A DNA stretch of 64,000 bases from Myxocyprinus asiaticus (Eukaryota > Chordata > Actinopteri > Cypriniformes > Catostomidae): positions 27,152,744 through 27,216,743 of the forward strand of contig NC_059349.1 of the NCBI RefSeq assembly GCF_019703515.2, given 5' to 3'. The position numbers were made by a program, and so were the translations under genes. The notes beneath the pieces were generated by a model. The model worked only from the letters and a program-made list of their open reading frames with translations, had not been told where the DNA came from and ran no database searches. This document shows positions 12,279 through 24,905 of this stretch, piece after piece (within the stretch, counting starts at the first letter, position 1; every line of letters begins with the position of its first letter).

Positions 12279-13624
12279 TATGCTTTCTCTGTGTGCCATT
12301 ACGTCTCGCACACGGTGGAGTGCTCTAGCCTTTTAGAGTATAGTCTTTTAACAGCAAGCCCAGAATGACTGCATGCGGCAGAACGACTGCTTTGTTATAT
12401 GCTTAAGTATTGTGGATGCACACTGTCCAGGTGTCGAGAAAAACTGGGCTTCATGCGGACAGTCCACGTATACTGTGCTAATGATGAAATCTGCACCATG
12501 CGCACTTTGCACTAGATGTAGCGGCATGCGGAAAACTGAAGTATACTTTGGCCTTAAAACTTAAAATCCTTAGGTTGTTAGACGAACTTTCACTGAGATT
12601 GTCATTGAAAAGTCAAAAATATTGTAGCTTTACAGAAGCCAGTCTGGTACTGCCTCATTTTTCACAGAACCCTTGCGTGCTGCTTCTGCGCTATCTGTTC
12701 TTAATAAGGGCTCTTGAGGTGCTCTTGTGTTCAACAAGCCTTATAAAAACTGCTTGTGTCCTAGACTGGCTCCATGCACAAGGAAGCCTTTATTCCTCAC
12801 TCCCTTGTGCAAAAAGTCGAGTCTATCAAACACACAGACCTCAGGTTTGCAAGTCAAGTGCACCTCAGTCACATTGACCTGAAGTGGCATACGTGCCACT
12901 AGCACTGTCAAAACATAGCGAGATAAGTTCTCTGGTAATTATTGACAGAATACAACTTTAATGGGTGTTTGATTAACCGTAGTGAGAGGACATAATGTTT
13001 GCCGAATGGTCGAGAGCTAGTGAGATAAGGCTCAAGTGGTTCGTATGGAAGCAGGGACACAAGTGAGGGGCTCAACTCAGCTATCCAAGCTCTTGCGGGT
13101 TGCCAAGGGAAGTCCTGCGGCTGCACCAGAAAACCTTCCTTTCTTTCACCGTCGGGTGCAAAACTATTTTATTTTGGCCTACCCTGCCAATAAAATCAGT
13201 CAGAATTAATATGGACAGTGACTTTCCTTGGATCCCCCCCCTCTCAAGTGTGCATATAAAAATCCTCAACATCCTTCTTGCCTTACTTCTCCTCCCCCCA
13301 CACATCCCATTTCTAGCAAAACCTTACCCTTGAGCTTCAGCTTTTACAGCAGGGAGACCAGTCGAGACATGATTTAGCAGTGGGGGGAGGTCTTTTTTTC
13401 TGTAGTGGAGAGGAATTCCTGCACTGCCAGGGCTCCTCTGCATAAACGACATGTCATTACTTCAATTACAGGGAGCGGGTAGACTTCACTCCACTCAGTG
13501 TGGGCTGCCCTAAAATAAACCCTCATATAGTTCTCTCTCTGTCACTCTCTCTTTCCTTTTTTCTCTTTTGCTCCACTTACAAAAAAGTGTTCTGGTGGTA
13601 ACATGTTACAGTGATGGTTTAAGA
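12279..13624. other. intron 1, unassigned
   Basis: No exon or complete repeat recognised. Overlapping ORFs on both strands at 13081-13333 are chance. Confidence 0.4.
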
Positions 13625-13866
13625 TAGTAGTAACATGATCACCATATTCATATAGCATGGTATTTACATGGTACTGCAAGGTACTTCAAAGATTAACACC
13701 ATGGTAGAGTCCAAAACAACATGGTAGTGCCATGATGCCATTTCCAAAAAAACATGCTAATATCCTGATCCTTTTTTTTTTTTTTTTTTTTTTTTTGTGC
13801 TTCTTTCTCTTCTTGTCTTTCGGCTTGAATGGAACTGTTTAATTATGCTCCAGAGGGAGTTAAATA
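13625..13866. repeat. CATGGTA-word low-complexity block and T-homopolymer
   Basis: Degenerate repetition of CATGGTA / ACATGGT words through about 13750, followed by a run of 25 T at 13772-13796. Similar CATGGTAC words recur near 17390 and 18170-18220, so this is a dispersed low-complexity family. Confidence 0.55.
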
Positions 13867-14200
13867 GTAGGACTGGGTAAAAATATTGATATTCTGGTGC
13901 ATTGTGATCTTCATTTGAACGAGATCTGTTGATTCTTAAATCCCAAAATCGATCTTTTACTATATGTGCAACTCTCTACAATGTGAGTAAAGCACTCGTA
14001 TATGAGACCAAATTAGGCGCTATGCGACTAAAAATGTCTGTGATTAGCCACTAGCTGGTAAATGTTCAGATTTATCTCATCAGTAATTGAATAGTATATT
14101 AGCAAAGAAGGTCAGCAAAGAAGTTCAGCATCCTTTCACTACTTGTTGAGTCAAAGTTGATTTGACTCATTCCGTTTAATGTGTGTCCAAAGACAAGATC
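13867..14200. repeat. fragment of a GGRCTGGGTA-terminus hAT-like family
   Basis: Begins GGACTGGGTAAAAATATTGA and runs through TGTTGATTCTTAAATCC. This resembles the ends of the complete small element at 43507-43849 (GGGCTGGGTATTGATAC; CTTGGAATTTAAGAACC). No matching right end was found, so it is treated as a fragment, possibly continuous with the next repeat. Confidence 0.5.
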
Positions 14201-14249
14201 CACGCAATCCATTTGTCATTAAATAATGTGTCTTTTAACCTTGTGCAAC

Positions 14250-15092
14250 CCCACGGCCTCATGTGAGAACTCGCTATTTTGGATTCGCTATATGCAACGC
14301 ATAATTTAAATTCATTTAAACCCATTGCATACTGTTCAGGACACTCTGAGTCATTTAAGGTTTTAACTTCTGACGCACAGAGTTACGTGCCCAAACACCA
14401 TGGAGTCAATTTCCTTGAACTGCTTCTATGGGCGCAGCTCCAACAAAAGTGCCTCTGGTAAGAAATCTCTTCAAATTTTTTCATTGAAACTGGTTTGGTT
14501 GTAAAGAGTAGCATCTCTAGTTTCGTTTGATATGCTGCTTTAAATATTTAGTTCACACTTTGGTGCGCTGATAAACATGAAGTACTCGGATGAGTGCTGT
14601 GGAGCGGTTTTCTGGCAGACGTTCCTAAAATATGTTCATTATTTTGAAAAACTTTTCGTAGTATCAAATCTGTGGGACATTTCGCTTCATTTTAATCAAA
14701 ATTTTGTTATATTTTTGTTTAACACTGTACTATAAGGTGCTATTCATTAACATTAGTAAATGCATCCCTATATATTTACTCTGCGTTTTCACATTGAGAA
14801 TAGATGTATACATCCAAAAGCTGAAAAATGTTGCTTTCAGAGGCTTTATATGGAGTTAGGATGAAAATAAGGTGCATTTCAAACTGTTCTGAGACCAGTG
14901 CAGACAGACTGCACACTGGAGGATAAGTCGTTCACTAAATAGGGAGCAAGGGTGCATGCAAGCTTTCCTATGCAGCAAAGTGTATTCACTCCTAAAATCT
15001 GACCAAAAGTTCAGTTTCAGGCTGCAGATGATGTTTGGACCACCCAACATATTTTGCAGACATGGGACAATGATAATCAGTACATTTTTATA
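14250..15092. repeat. dispersed repeat, inverted relative to 41130-41740
   Basis: The segment from CCAAAAGCTG (about 14814) to GATAATCAGTAC (about 15085) is the reverse complement of 41125-41405 at high identity, e.g. GGAGTTAGGATGAAAATAAG against CTTATTTTCATCCTAACTCC. Weaker similarity extends back to about 14300. It is a non-coding repeat family of roughly 0.8 kb, class unknown. Confidence 0.75.
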
Positions 15093-15891
15093 TTTAAAAT
15101 TTTTATTTTAACATGATTGGCAGTGATTTGGTGATGCTGGCCATTACTTTCATACTAATCATAATATAGATATTCTATAAAATATAGACTTTCTATAGCA
15201 TGGTATTTCTCACAATTTCACAACTTAATCTTTCTGCCACATATGAGGACATACATTTTTAGTCAAACTATTTGCTCTAAATTTATTTTATTTTTTTGCT
15301 TGTTTATTAGGTGCTACTAGTTACAAATCAAAAAATGAAATGGAAAATGCACACAGAAGTCAAACGGGGGTCTTAGAAGGTTAATATCCTTTCTATTCTT
15401 TACAGTCAATTGTTGATCAAAAACAAAACACACATTTTCATTAAAAACATTAAACATAAGCATCTGAACCTGTTGAACTCCCTGGCTCGGTCTGAATGGG
15501 TGCACTTATTTAGCTCAGCTCTGCTCCAGAGAGAGACCCTATTACACATCTCCATGCTGAGCCAACTGCTCAACTGAGCCTCTGTGTTAAAGCTAACAGA
15601 ATACTCCTGCATTCCTCCCAACCTCCTACCACTTCAGCCCCACTCCATGCACACCTTCGCCCCACCTATTCCAGGGCCACCTGCACAAAGGTGCTCATCT
15701 TTGGGGCCAGGCTTTCTGCCCCTCTTTTTTCAGTACCTATTGTTGGGGGGGGGGGGTTCCTCTACACAGGTGCCTCCATCATTTCGCTGCTGGCCGTTTT
15801 AGGGCATGATGGCCAGTTTGTTAGTTCAGGTTCTCTTGGGAAGCCAGAGTTTTGTTTTGGGGTTGTGGGTTGATATCAAAACTAGCATTAT
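15093..15891. other. intron 1, unassigned
   Basis: No gene recognised. Contains a run of 12 G at 15745-15756. Confidence 0.4.
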
Positions 15892-15990
15892 GTGTGGTTC
15901 AGCGGTTAGCACACATGCTCTTGACTCATCGAGTGGTGTTAATGTGGTGTTGTAGGTTGGAATTCGGTCTGTATCCCTGAGCCCCATTAT
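15892..15990 (+). repeat. tRNA-like SINE head, fragment of a second SINE family
   Basis: TGTGGTTCAGCGGTTAGCAC resembles a pol III A box region, and GTAGGTTGGAATTCGG, about 50 bp on, resembles a B box (GGTTCGAATCC with a change). The unit ends near TCCCTGAGCCCC. It differs from the main SINE family of the window. The body is missing and no duplication is seen, so it is a decayed or partial copy, not a functional tRNA. Confidence 0.6.
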
Positions 15991-17930
15991 TTTGTAATAA
16001 CAAGTTCTTTGAAGTAAGGTTCACGTTGGTCATTTTGAAGGTCAGTTTTAGCCAACAGCATCATTCAGTACACTACTCTAAGTTTCTAATGTCTCTAAAG
16101 AATATTTGGCAGGGTCCAGCTTAAATCGTATGAGGACACCTGAGAGCATTCCTGTAAGGAAAATGTTCACAATACCAGCTTTGGAAGGTTTTCTCATTTG
16201 AAACGGAGCATTCAGTATACCAATGATATACTGATATTTCAGCCTTACTGCACTTTAAAGGTGGAAATTTTTCAGAGTTTTAAGGGGCCCTGGGCTCCAT
16301 CTAGACTAGAGAATTTCATGCTAACTGTCAACACTCTCTTTGTCTATGGGTGAAGCATGGGTCAATGTTGTCCTCTCTGTGGACTCCAGGAGATGAAGCG
16401 CATGTCAGTGCAGGAATGTGTGTGCATTGCAACTCAAACATGCTTGTGGTCGGCGGCTTGCTGCAGCTAAACTTCCTGTTTGTGAAGTGCCCTGGAGGAG
16501 GAGGAATGGATCCTCAGGCATTGCAAGGCAAGCACAAGTAACAATAAAAACGACAGTTTTATGGGCTGTGATTTTTGGTAACATTTGGAAAAAAGCGAAG
16601 ACTTTTTTCTTCATTTACTACCACTATTGTAGAGTAGTAAAAACTAAACTGTTGTTACAAACGTTTTGACCTGGTGGTCCATGAAAACATTTTAACAACA
16701 TCATTCTTTGCCTCAAGCTGACTCCCATTTTACAGAATTAAATCTCAGTCTGACCTGGAAAAAGGTAAGTTGATACTTGAAGAGATGCTGTTGCTATGAG
16801 AGACGGCTGTTACCATGGCGTCATTACTTGGTTCTGTAAAAATATCCATTGTCAGCCCTTCTGCTACAGGTGTACATGCTGTGGAGGGTATTGGCAGGTA
16901 ATTCCTAGTTCTCTGCTTTCAGCCTAAACATACATAACAATACACCCCTTCAGACACATATGGAAGTATCTCTTATTTAGAGAAGAATGATGCTTAAGTT
17001 CTCTGTCACATACTCTGTCTTTTAGTCTGTCCTCACTTTAATTTGAAAATATGTGGATGGAGCCATTGGAAATTATACTTTAAACCACAACAGTCCAAAG
17101 GCATAATTCCTCATGCCCAGAACACCCAAACACAGCCCAGCTGGATGCTGAACCACTCAGAACATCTTCCACTCACTCTAGCCAGGTCAAATTATAGCCC
17201 TCTCTCTTCCATTATGCAGATTTCATCCCAAGCAGCCCATTAGAGGGAACACTGTACTCTCCTGCTTTTTATTTATGAAGAGTTTCATGGTTGAAGATAT
17301 GGAATAAAACTTCATGCTTGATTTATAAAGGAACTCTGGTTTGCATAAACCTCTAGCAGTGCAGTGATGGTATCAGAGTGTAGTACCATGGTACTTTTAA
17401 AATACATTGGCCTAAAAAAGTATTTGCTAGAGCTTTTTTCATATATAACTCCACTTTTCTGAGCCATTTTTCATTACTATTAATCAACTGGTCTCAAGGA
17501 GATTTTTAGTGGCTTTATGAAATCAATTCCGTTCAAGTTTGCACATTAACTATGCACATGTTCCATTAGTGTATAAAAGTATATTTCAAGATCTACTTGT
17601 CATATTATGTTGAATTTGGGCTCGTTTGAATCAGGATAGTCTGCTGTAAGTTACTATATGTCATAGTCTATGTTATAGAAATAGGAAGTAACAAGGAAAA
17701 ACGTGACGAAAAGACACTCCATTTTACTGGTATTTATGTGTTTCAGTAGGAATTTCATAGACTAATACTCTCTGCAGTTCGGCCTCTGAGTGAAAAATTC
17801 CTTTCCAGCAATATACAGCACATGGCTATGTCATCTTTTTAAAAAAATGTTTTTACCAACTAAAAAAGTATTGGTAGGATCAGCTATATGCGTTGTAAAG
17901 TCCATATTCTAATCTTTAAAAATGACACCT
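15991..17930. other. intron 1, unassigned
   Basis: No exon or complete element recognised. At 16784-16830 there is a small cluster of palindrome-like words (GTTGCTATG, GTTACCATGGCGTCA) resembling RFX and CRE-type sites. That is a motif-level remark only. Confidence 0.35.
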
Positions 17931-18220
17931 ATTTTGTTTAGATCAACAGTTGTTTTTTCATTTATTACATAATTATTATTATATTATTATAATTATAATT
18001 TATGTATTTTATTTATTTTATTTTTTGGTTGAAAGAAATTACACTTTTTTTTGTTGTTGTATGTTTATCATATCGCAGTTCAAATCGCAATCGCAATTTT
18101 ATTTTTAAAATAATCGCAATTCGATTTTTTTATTTTTATTTTTTTTTGTCTATCATTCAGCCCTACAATGGTGGTATTTACGTGGTACTCTAAGGTACAA
18201 AGAATACAGCGCTATGGTAC
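17931..18220. repeat. AT-rich tract and one end of a hAT-like repeat
   Basis: Contains ATTATTATATTATTATAATT and then AATCGCAATCGCAATTTTAT...ATCATTCAGCCCTACA. In reverse this reads TGTAGGGCTGAATGAT...ATTGCGATT, the look of a fish GGGCTG-terminus hAT family. The opposite end is not identified. CATGGTAC words follow. Confidence 0.5.
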
Positions 18221-18339
18221 TTTTTGTTTTTTTGTTGTAAGTGTGGAGCTTTAACACTGATTTCCATCTTTTCTGTTATTTAGCAGCATCAGTGTTCCTC
18301 TCAGTTCTGTCTTCTGTATATTCCCTCTCTGCGGTTACT

Positions 18340-18560
18340 TATGCCTGCAGGAGCCAGACAGCTCAGAGGATCTTATTAATTGCTTGTGTGTGTGTGTGTT
18401 TGTGCCTCAAAGTGTAATTGGCATTCTCTGAGCCTGTGGGTCCGGTGTGGCTTTGTGCAGTCTGTGATTAAACAGAGCTAATAAGCAGATATCACACGGC
18501 CCTGGCAAACGTTCCTATCTGCTGCCAGCTGGGTGCATACCTACAGGTAGAGCTCATGTC
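18340..18560. promoter_or_regulatory. candidate conserved non-coding element in intron 1
   Basis: Mixed-composition, non-repetitive sequence with a (TG)n core at 18387-18401. Its words (CTAATAAGCAGATATCACAC, GTGTAATTGGCATTCTC) resemble vertebrate non-coding elements. This is an impression without alignment support. Confidence 0.2.
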
Positions 18561-19596
18561 TCCCTGTGGCTCTGAGTTTTTTTTTCTCCCACTTGTTCCT
18601 ATCTTTCCTCAGTACTCGTTTTACATCTACTCCTTTGGATATAGACTGCTGGGCTACAGTTTCTTTATTGCTTTTAAACACAAAGTAGTATTAATTTTTA
18701 GTAGTGATGCACCAAAATGAAATGTCTAAAACCAAAACCAAACTGCACACACTGGGCTGAAAACTTAAAATGCTAATTTTGAATTAGCCTATGTTTGGAA
18801 TAAATATCAGGTCTATTAATGTTTGTAAATAATAATAATTATAATAATATTTTATTTTCTTAGTAGTGATTACACTAACTTTCTTTCGATTGGTGTGACT
18901 TTACAATAACACATTGGTGCCAAAATAATAAAAAAAAAGATATATTGTTTAAATAAAATGACAACTCAGAAAAACAGTGTATTTTTGTTGATCAATGTAA
19001 TATTGACTTTAAACAAACTTTCACACAGAGATCTTCCACACACTGTTATGATCCCCAAAAATGCAAGCACATCTGTACCCTACAATGACATCCACCACAT
19101 TTATCACAGCATTGGAACTAACAAATCATCCCAAGTTTCCATGCCTTCAGCCCTTTCATGTTTCTACTCTGCGTGTTTAGATTTGCCATATCTGAGTGTT
19201 CCAGCAGCACCACAAACCACCTCACAAGAGCTGTTTTAAACACTCTCTGAAGTGTTGAATTAAGATTTAGTAATTAAGATCCTGCTCTGTATTCACCGCA
19301 TGAACTGAAAGGCTGTAAAGATGAATCTGTAAAGGATCCATCTGTATTTCTTAGAGGGAGAGTGATGGGTGAAAATACTGATGCATTATAGTATTCTTTT
19401 TTAGTATATTACAGTATAATATTCTTTAGTCACAATATTGATTCAGTATTACAGTGTTCTGGCATCTTGGTTCTACTGCAAATTGCATTGTTCCTGAAAA
19501 TTATTATAATGAGCACTCAATGATTTTTCCACATAAAATGAGAAGTTGTGAATTTATGGAAGTTATGAATTTTATTTATACTTAAAATGTTACACA
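18561..19596. other. intron 1, unassigned
   Basis: AT-rich. A 93-codon ORF at 18958 has no family signature or splice signals. Confidence 0.4.
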
Positions 19597-20420
19597 GATG
19601 AGTTTACATACACTTAGGTTGAAGTCATTAAAATATATATTTTTTAACCACTCCACAGATTTAATATTAGTCTTTTATTAGTCAAACTATAGTCTTGGCA
19701 AGTCATTTAGGACACCTACTTTGTGCATGGCATGAGTAATTTTTCCAACAATTGTTTACAGACAGATTGTTTCACTTTTAATTGATTATATCACAATTCC
19801 AGTGGGTCAGAAGTTTACATTCACTAAGTTAACTGTGCCTTTAAGCAGCTTGGAAAATTCCAGAAAATGATGTCAAGCCTTTTGACAATTAGCCAATTAG
19901 CTTCTGATAGGAGGTGTACTGAATTGGAGGTATACCTGTGGATGTATTTTAAGACATACCTTCAAACTCAGTGCCTTTTTGCTTGACATCATGGGAAAAT
20001 CAAAAGAAATCAGCCAAGACCTCAGAAAAAAAAATTGTGGACCTCCACAAGTCTGGTTCATCCTTGGGAGCAATTTCCAAATGCCTGAAGGTACAACGTT
20101 CATCTGTACAAAAATTAGTACGCAAGTGTAAACACCATGGGACCACACAGACATCATACCACTCAGGAAAGAGACGCATTCTGTCTCCAAGAGATGAACG
20201 TACAGTAGTTTGGTGCGAAAAGTGCAAATCCCAGAACAATAGCAAATAACCTTGTGAAGATGATGGAGGAAACAGGTTGACAAGTATCTATATCCACAGT
20301 AAAACGAGTCCTATATCAACATAACCTGAAAGGCTGCTCGACAAGGAAGAAGCCACTGCTCCAAAACCATCATAAAAAAGCCAGACTACAGTTTGCAAGT
20401 GCACATGGGTCCAAATGGTT
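19597..20420 (+). mobile_element. Tc1/mariner, Sleeping-Beauty-like lineage, 3'-truncated
   Basis: Left terminal sequence GTTTACATACACTTAGGTTG and the inner repeat CAGTGGGTCAGAAGTTTACA are diagnostic of the salmonid/cyprinid Tc1 group that includes Sleeping Beauty. The copy stops after TTTGCAAGTGCACATGGG. The catalytic half and right terminus are absent. It parallels 61406-62160. Confidence 0.9.
19991..20420 (+). pseudogene. Sleeping-Beauty-like transposase N-terminal remnant
   Basis: Starts at ATGGGAAAATCAAAAG, the usual start of this transposase. Only the DNA-binding region survives. KKIVDLHKSGSSLGAISKCL (first helix-turn-helix) and HHGTTQTSYHSGKRRILSPR (linker with GRRR-like hook) are readable, but in frames separated by an extra A in an A-run near 20034 and further indels. 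No DDE catalytic domain. Non-functional. Confidence 0.85.
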
Positions 20421-21190
20421 GAGATGTCACATAATGGTAAAGTATCAAAATACATTTACAAAAAATAAAAATAAAAAAGCAATGTATAAAATGTTTTCTT
20501 TTCATTTTTTATTTCCTTGGGGCAATAATTTTTATTTTTTTTATTTCGCAGCAAATAGTCAATTATTACATTAGTTTGTATTAGCTTAGCTTCACCACTT
20601 TACCATAAAAGGACAAACAAACCGTTTGTTTGAGCATGTTTTTAGAAAATTATTTTACCCTTATTAGACTTTTTTTAGTTATATAATTCTCTTCAGTAAG
20701 ACCTTTGAAACTATAATATGTTGAAAAATATGCTTACCTTTGAAAATTCCACCAAACCGAGTCCTCATTTCTGGAGAGATTTGTTTAATCGCCAACTTCC
20801 TGCAAGGAGGCTTACTGTCAAGGCATATGATTTAAAGACTCAGCAGAATTTATTGGATTTTTTTTTGCATGACATACCTAAACCGAGTGGTAGAGATGGC
20901 TCAATCAGGTTGAGTTAAGTTTAACACATTCAACACATTGGTAGAGCACATCAAAATGTGCTCTACCAAACAGTTGAGCAGAAAGTTAAAGGGTTAATCA
21001 ACATAAACCAATATTAATAAATGCTGTAAAATATATATTGTTCATTGTTAGTTCATGATACCTAATGCAGCTTTGAGCAAATGGAACTTTATTGTAAAGG
21101 AATATAATGCACTAAATACACAGAATACGCAAAGTATTTGCAAAGGAATATACGATACACTAAATACAGAAAAATTTCAATTATTCTGAG
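20421..21190. other. intron 1, unassigned AT-rich sequence
   Basis: Includes a fragment around 21012-21060 (AATAAATGCTGTAAAATATA, TTGTTCATTGTTAGTTCATG) related in reverse orientation to the repeat at 47555-47830. Nothing else recognised. Confidence 0.4.
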
Positions 21191-22485
21191 TAGTGTCGTC
21201 AAAAGTACCGGTACTTCGGTACCAAGTCGGTACTAAAATAAAAAAGATGTAACGATACCAGTCTTACTGCAGTACTGTTAGTACCGAGCACCGACTCAAT
21301 CCGGTACCAGCGCGCAGTATGACTGACACACGACAGCTTTAAAATGCTCACAGGCTTATTTTGAACACATGCTGTTACTCCTTTTACACTGAAATGGACA
21401 ATCAAATTAAAATCGTGACGTCCTAGTGTGATTTATTAAACCGCTAAAGGCTGCAATCTTGGTGTGGAAGAGCTGCGTACTTTAAATGAATGTATAAATC
21501 TGACCGTTCGAACACTGGAAACTCCACAGACATTGAGAATAATTCACGTTCTATCAGATGATAGAGCTTAGCACCAATCTACTGTGAACCACACAGCACA
21601 TGTAAACTATATATTTATATAATTAAATCACAGCATTTGCTCTTTAATCTTAACTCAGCTTTATTTAGATCGCATTTAAAACAACAGAGTTGACCAAAGT
21701 GCTTCACAGTAATACATTTTAAAACATAACATTTCAAAATTACCACATACACAAACACCAGTAATCTAAAATACAAACACTTCAAAACTGTGTCCTACAT
21801 TTCATTTGTCAAGACTCAAAGGCCAGTGTAAAAAGATGAGATTTCAGACGTGATTTATAAGTCTCCGTGTCGCAAACTGTTTATCTGGAAAGTGAAGATT
21901 CAGGCAAAAAATACACATCATAATAAAAGCACGTTTCAAAATATAAGCTAGATCCCTGAAATTGAAGAAATTGTGACAGAACTGTATAGTAAAATGTAAT
22001 ATTCACTGTAATGATAATAATAATTAAGCACTATATCACAAGCAAGACTGCTATTGAATAAAAGTTTAGCAAAAAATGCAATGACATGTTGAAAAGTTCT
22101 ATTTTCACTTATTAAAAGTTTTTTAGAATGAATTGATTAGACACCATTTTGATGATGAAATGAAATTAAACTCTAAAGCATGGAGAAATAATAATAGCAA
22201 AGAGGAAAACATGATTTGGTAAAGAATAAAAAGATTTCAGTAGAGAGCTACTTAAAAACATTTAAGCAATGCATCCTTGATTGAGAAACACTTGATGGAA
22301 ACATGTGTTTCTTTTAATTTATTATTTACATTGAACTGTAACTTTTTAAATAGGCTAAACAGGTGTGTTCAGCAGCACATTGTCATTGCATATTTATGCT
22401 GTGGTACCAAAATTGGTATCGAGAACCGTGAAATTTCACTGGTATCGCTACCGACTACTGAAATTTTGGTACCGTGACAACACTA
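21191..22485. mobile_element. hAT-type non-autonomous element, 1.3 kb, perfect 8-bp duplication
   Basis: Left end TAGTGTCGTCAAAAGTACCG and right end GGTACCGTGACAACACTA are inverted. Both ends are rich in GGTACC/GGTATCG words. The flanks ATTCTGAG at 21183-21190 and 22486-22493 are identical. The interior has no transposase. A patch at 21958-22045 (TGAAATTGAAGAAATTGTGA, CACAAGCAAG) is shared with 39817-39960. Confidence 0.9.
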
Positions 22486-22493
22486 ATTCTGAG

Positions 22494-22926
22494 TATGCAG
22501 AGCATATATGATCTGTATTATCCTGTGCATACTGTGGAAGAGTTATAGAGCTGTTGGCAGGAATGACCATCTGTAGCGCTCCCTGTTACACCGTGGTTAA
22601 ATCATCCTGAATCTGGACGTTCTCTTAAACAAGCATGTTGAGCATAAGAGGATGACAGACTCTGTTCATTATTTTCTCCTCTCACCCACTCCCTCCAGTG
22701 AGTCTTGGTCAGACGCAATGACAAAACAGCCTTTTGATGAGCTGTTTCAACCTGTTATCCTCACTCTGATGCCAGAACCCCAACACACCACCATATAGAA
22801 AATGATTCTGTCTGCGTTGAATAACCTGAGAATTCTCAGGAAATAGTTGTTGGGCCTATGCAATTCTGTCATCTGTGTGATTGGACACTGTACTTTCTCC
22901 ATATCTCATCCATGTACTGTACACAC
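22494..22926. other. intron 1, unassigned
   Basis: Between two hAT-type elements. Nothing recognised. Confidence 0.4.
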
Positions 22927-23731
22927 CAGTGTTTCCTGCACAGCTGTTTAGCAGCAGTGCTGCACCACTTCTGAAAGCACTGCACTCCGCTGCAAATAAA
23001 AAATAGCTGATTTGCGCTTGTCCAACTTAAGAAAAATACTGGGTGCCGCGAAATAATGAATAAAGCACACAACTTTCTCTTATTTTGTCCTGTATGGTTT
23101 GGACTCCCAACAACAATCATAAATTAAGACAGCCTCTCTCAACTGCAAAGACAGAGCGCACACTAAAAACCGTTTCTCACCTGTCAGTCAATCACTGCGC
23201 TAAAACAAGAGTTTACATTTTGCCGGTTACAAGTGGCTTTAAAAGGAAATATCCATCCGATCTGAAAATTTGAAAAAGCTGATACATACACAAGCATGAG
23301 AACTTTAATGATCTTCTTCAGTGTGTCCGATATCAGCATGCAGCGAGACGGCTGAGAAGCACAAATATCTGAAGCTCAGGTTAATACAGGGAATCCACTA
23401 AAATAATGGATAACTGCTCGAAATGTTGCATTTGTGCTTAGATAAAGTTTCAGCTGCATCTGGGAGAAACAGAGAGCTGTTTTTTCTGTGCTTTGTCTTT
23501 TCTGAATGTCTTGCGCTTTAATATCATGCAGTAACACACTGACTTTGTGATTGATGTGTCTTCATGAAATGGAGACTTCCCTCCAAATCCAAACACAAGT
23601 GGTCACAGGAGACGCATTTTGCGACCAGGTGTAAACAGCAGTGTGTCTCGCCTGACCACGTGATCGGATCACTCGAGATGCATCGCAATACCAGGTGTAA
23701 ACGGGATCACACGATCCTGTTGGAAACACTG
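22927..23731. mobile_element. hAT-type non-autonomous element, 805 bp
   Basis: Left end CAGTGTTTCCTGCACAG and right end CCTGTTGGAAACACTG are inverted. Flanks GTACACAC (22919-22926) and GTATATAC (23732-23739) match at 6 of 8, both differences being C/T. It is the complete relative of the fragment at 1-480. ORFs within it are non-coding. Confidence 0.75.
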
Positions 23732-23739
23732 GTATATAC

Positions 23740-24664
23740 AGTGAGTTGTGTTGACCTAGTCACAGCCTTAAATGGCATGCCCATGAACCTAATTGGCTCT
23801 CAGAAACATGTTACTATACATTATTGCAGAATTATTTTGACGTGGCTCGTTGTACATATCGTGGCAGTTCCCTGGTGAAATGAACACTAGAGGCGCAAAA
23901 CAATGCTTTTTATTCCCTTTCACACAAATAACGAGTAAAATGGTAGATTAAACACTTTTCAACTGGTTTCTCACACAATGCTATCTCATGACATCAAAAC
24001 GCTTTTACTATAGTGCACGGCTTATTAGATGATACATTTTAAAGTTGCATTACATAACCACATTTATAAGCTTGATTAAGTGTGATCAAATTGCATTTTA
24101 GCTCAACTGAACACAGATCAGATGAACAGCAGATGATCCCTATTAAAACCAGCCCCAAAACAACATAACAAGGTGCAGAGATGTTGAAATAATCCTTGTA
24201 TAGCGACATAAGCTTGGCTTACAACACTTGCCTGGCTCTCACTGTCAGACATGCTGGGTGCTTCTCATTTCTTAAATTATGCATCCTCGTTTCTTTGCTC
24301 CTACTTCCTTGAAGCAAGAAAAGAAAATGGGGATAAAACATTTCAGAAATGAGAAGCAGCCATTGAGTGTGTGCACGTATACTGTCGCTTGAGGCTGTCT
24401 GAGTCCCTTCCTGAAGGAGAGAAGCCGCAGGCAGTCAGAGAACCCAAGCAAATAAACCGTAACAAATTCTCTGCAAAACTTTCTGCAGTAATTCCACGAT
24501 CACCACGATAATAATATTTTGTCTTAGCTATAATTTGGGGGGAATCTGTAAGACATTTCCTGCTAATAGAAAAGCCCTGAGGTCTATAGGCTACAAAGGC
24601 TCTTCATCTCTGTGAATATCGGAGTTTAAATATCTTTATCCAAAATGAATGCCATAACAAGCAC
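23740..24664. other. intron 1, unassigned
   Basis: No exon recognised. Parts (e.g. around 24240-24400) look like old fish interspersed repeats, but no ends can be drawn. Confidence 0.35.
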
Positions 24665-24905
24665 TCAAATCCCTGCTGAAAACACTTGCATGGATGGTCA
24701 CCAGCATATGTTGTGTTTTGGATGCTGGTCCTTGGCATGGGTTGCTGTTCTGCTGGTGCCTCTGCCAGGCTTATAAATTAGCTTAACCAGCAAGCCTCCC
24801 TTGGCCAACCAACTTCTTGAGAAGACCATGCTGGTTCACCAGCATTTTCTGCTGGTGCACCACCTAGACCAGCACCAAACCAGCATAAACAAGCTTGGAA
24901 GCACT
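24665..24905. repeat. ACCAGC/GCTGGT-rich imperfect palindrome, copy 2
   Basis: Starts CCCTGCTGAAAACAC and holds many GCTGGT and ACCAGC words on both halves (e.g. GCTGGTTCACCAGCATTTTC at 24830). Related to copies at 5337, 28455 and 45725. Confidence 0.65.

Noticed and set aside
19897..20283. 128-codon minus-strand ORF
   Set aside because: Antisense to the truncated Sleeping-Beauty-like copy. Same pattern as at 61670.
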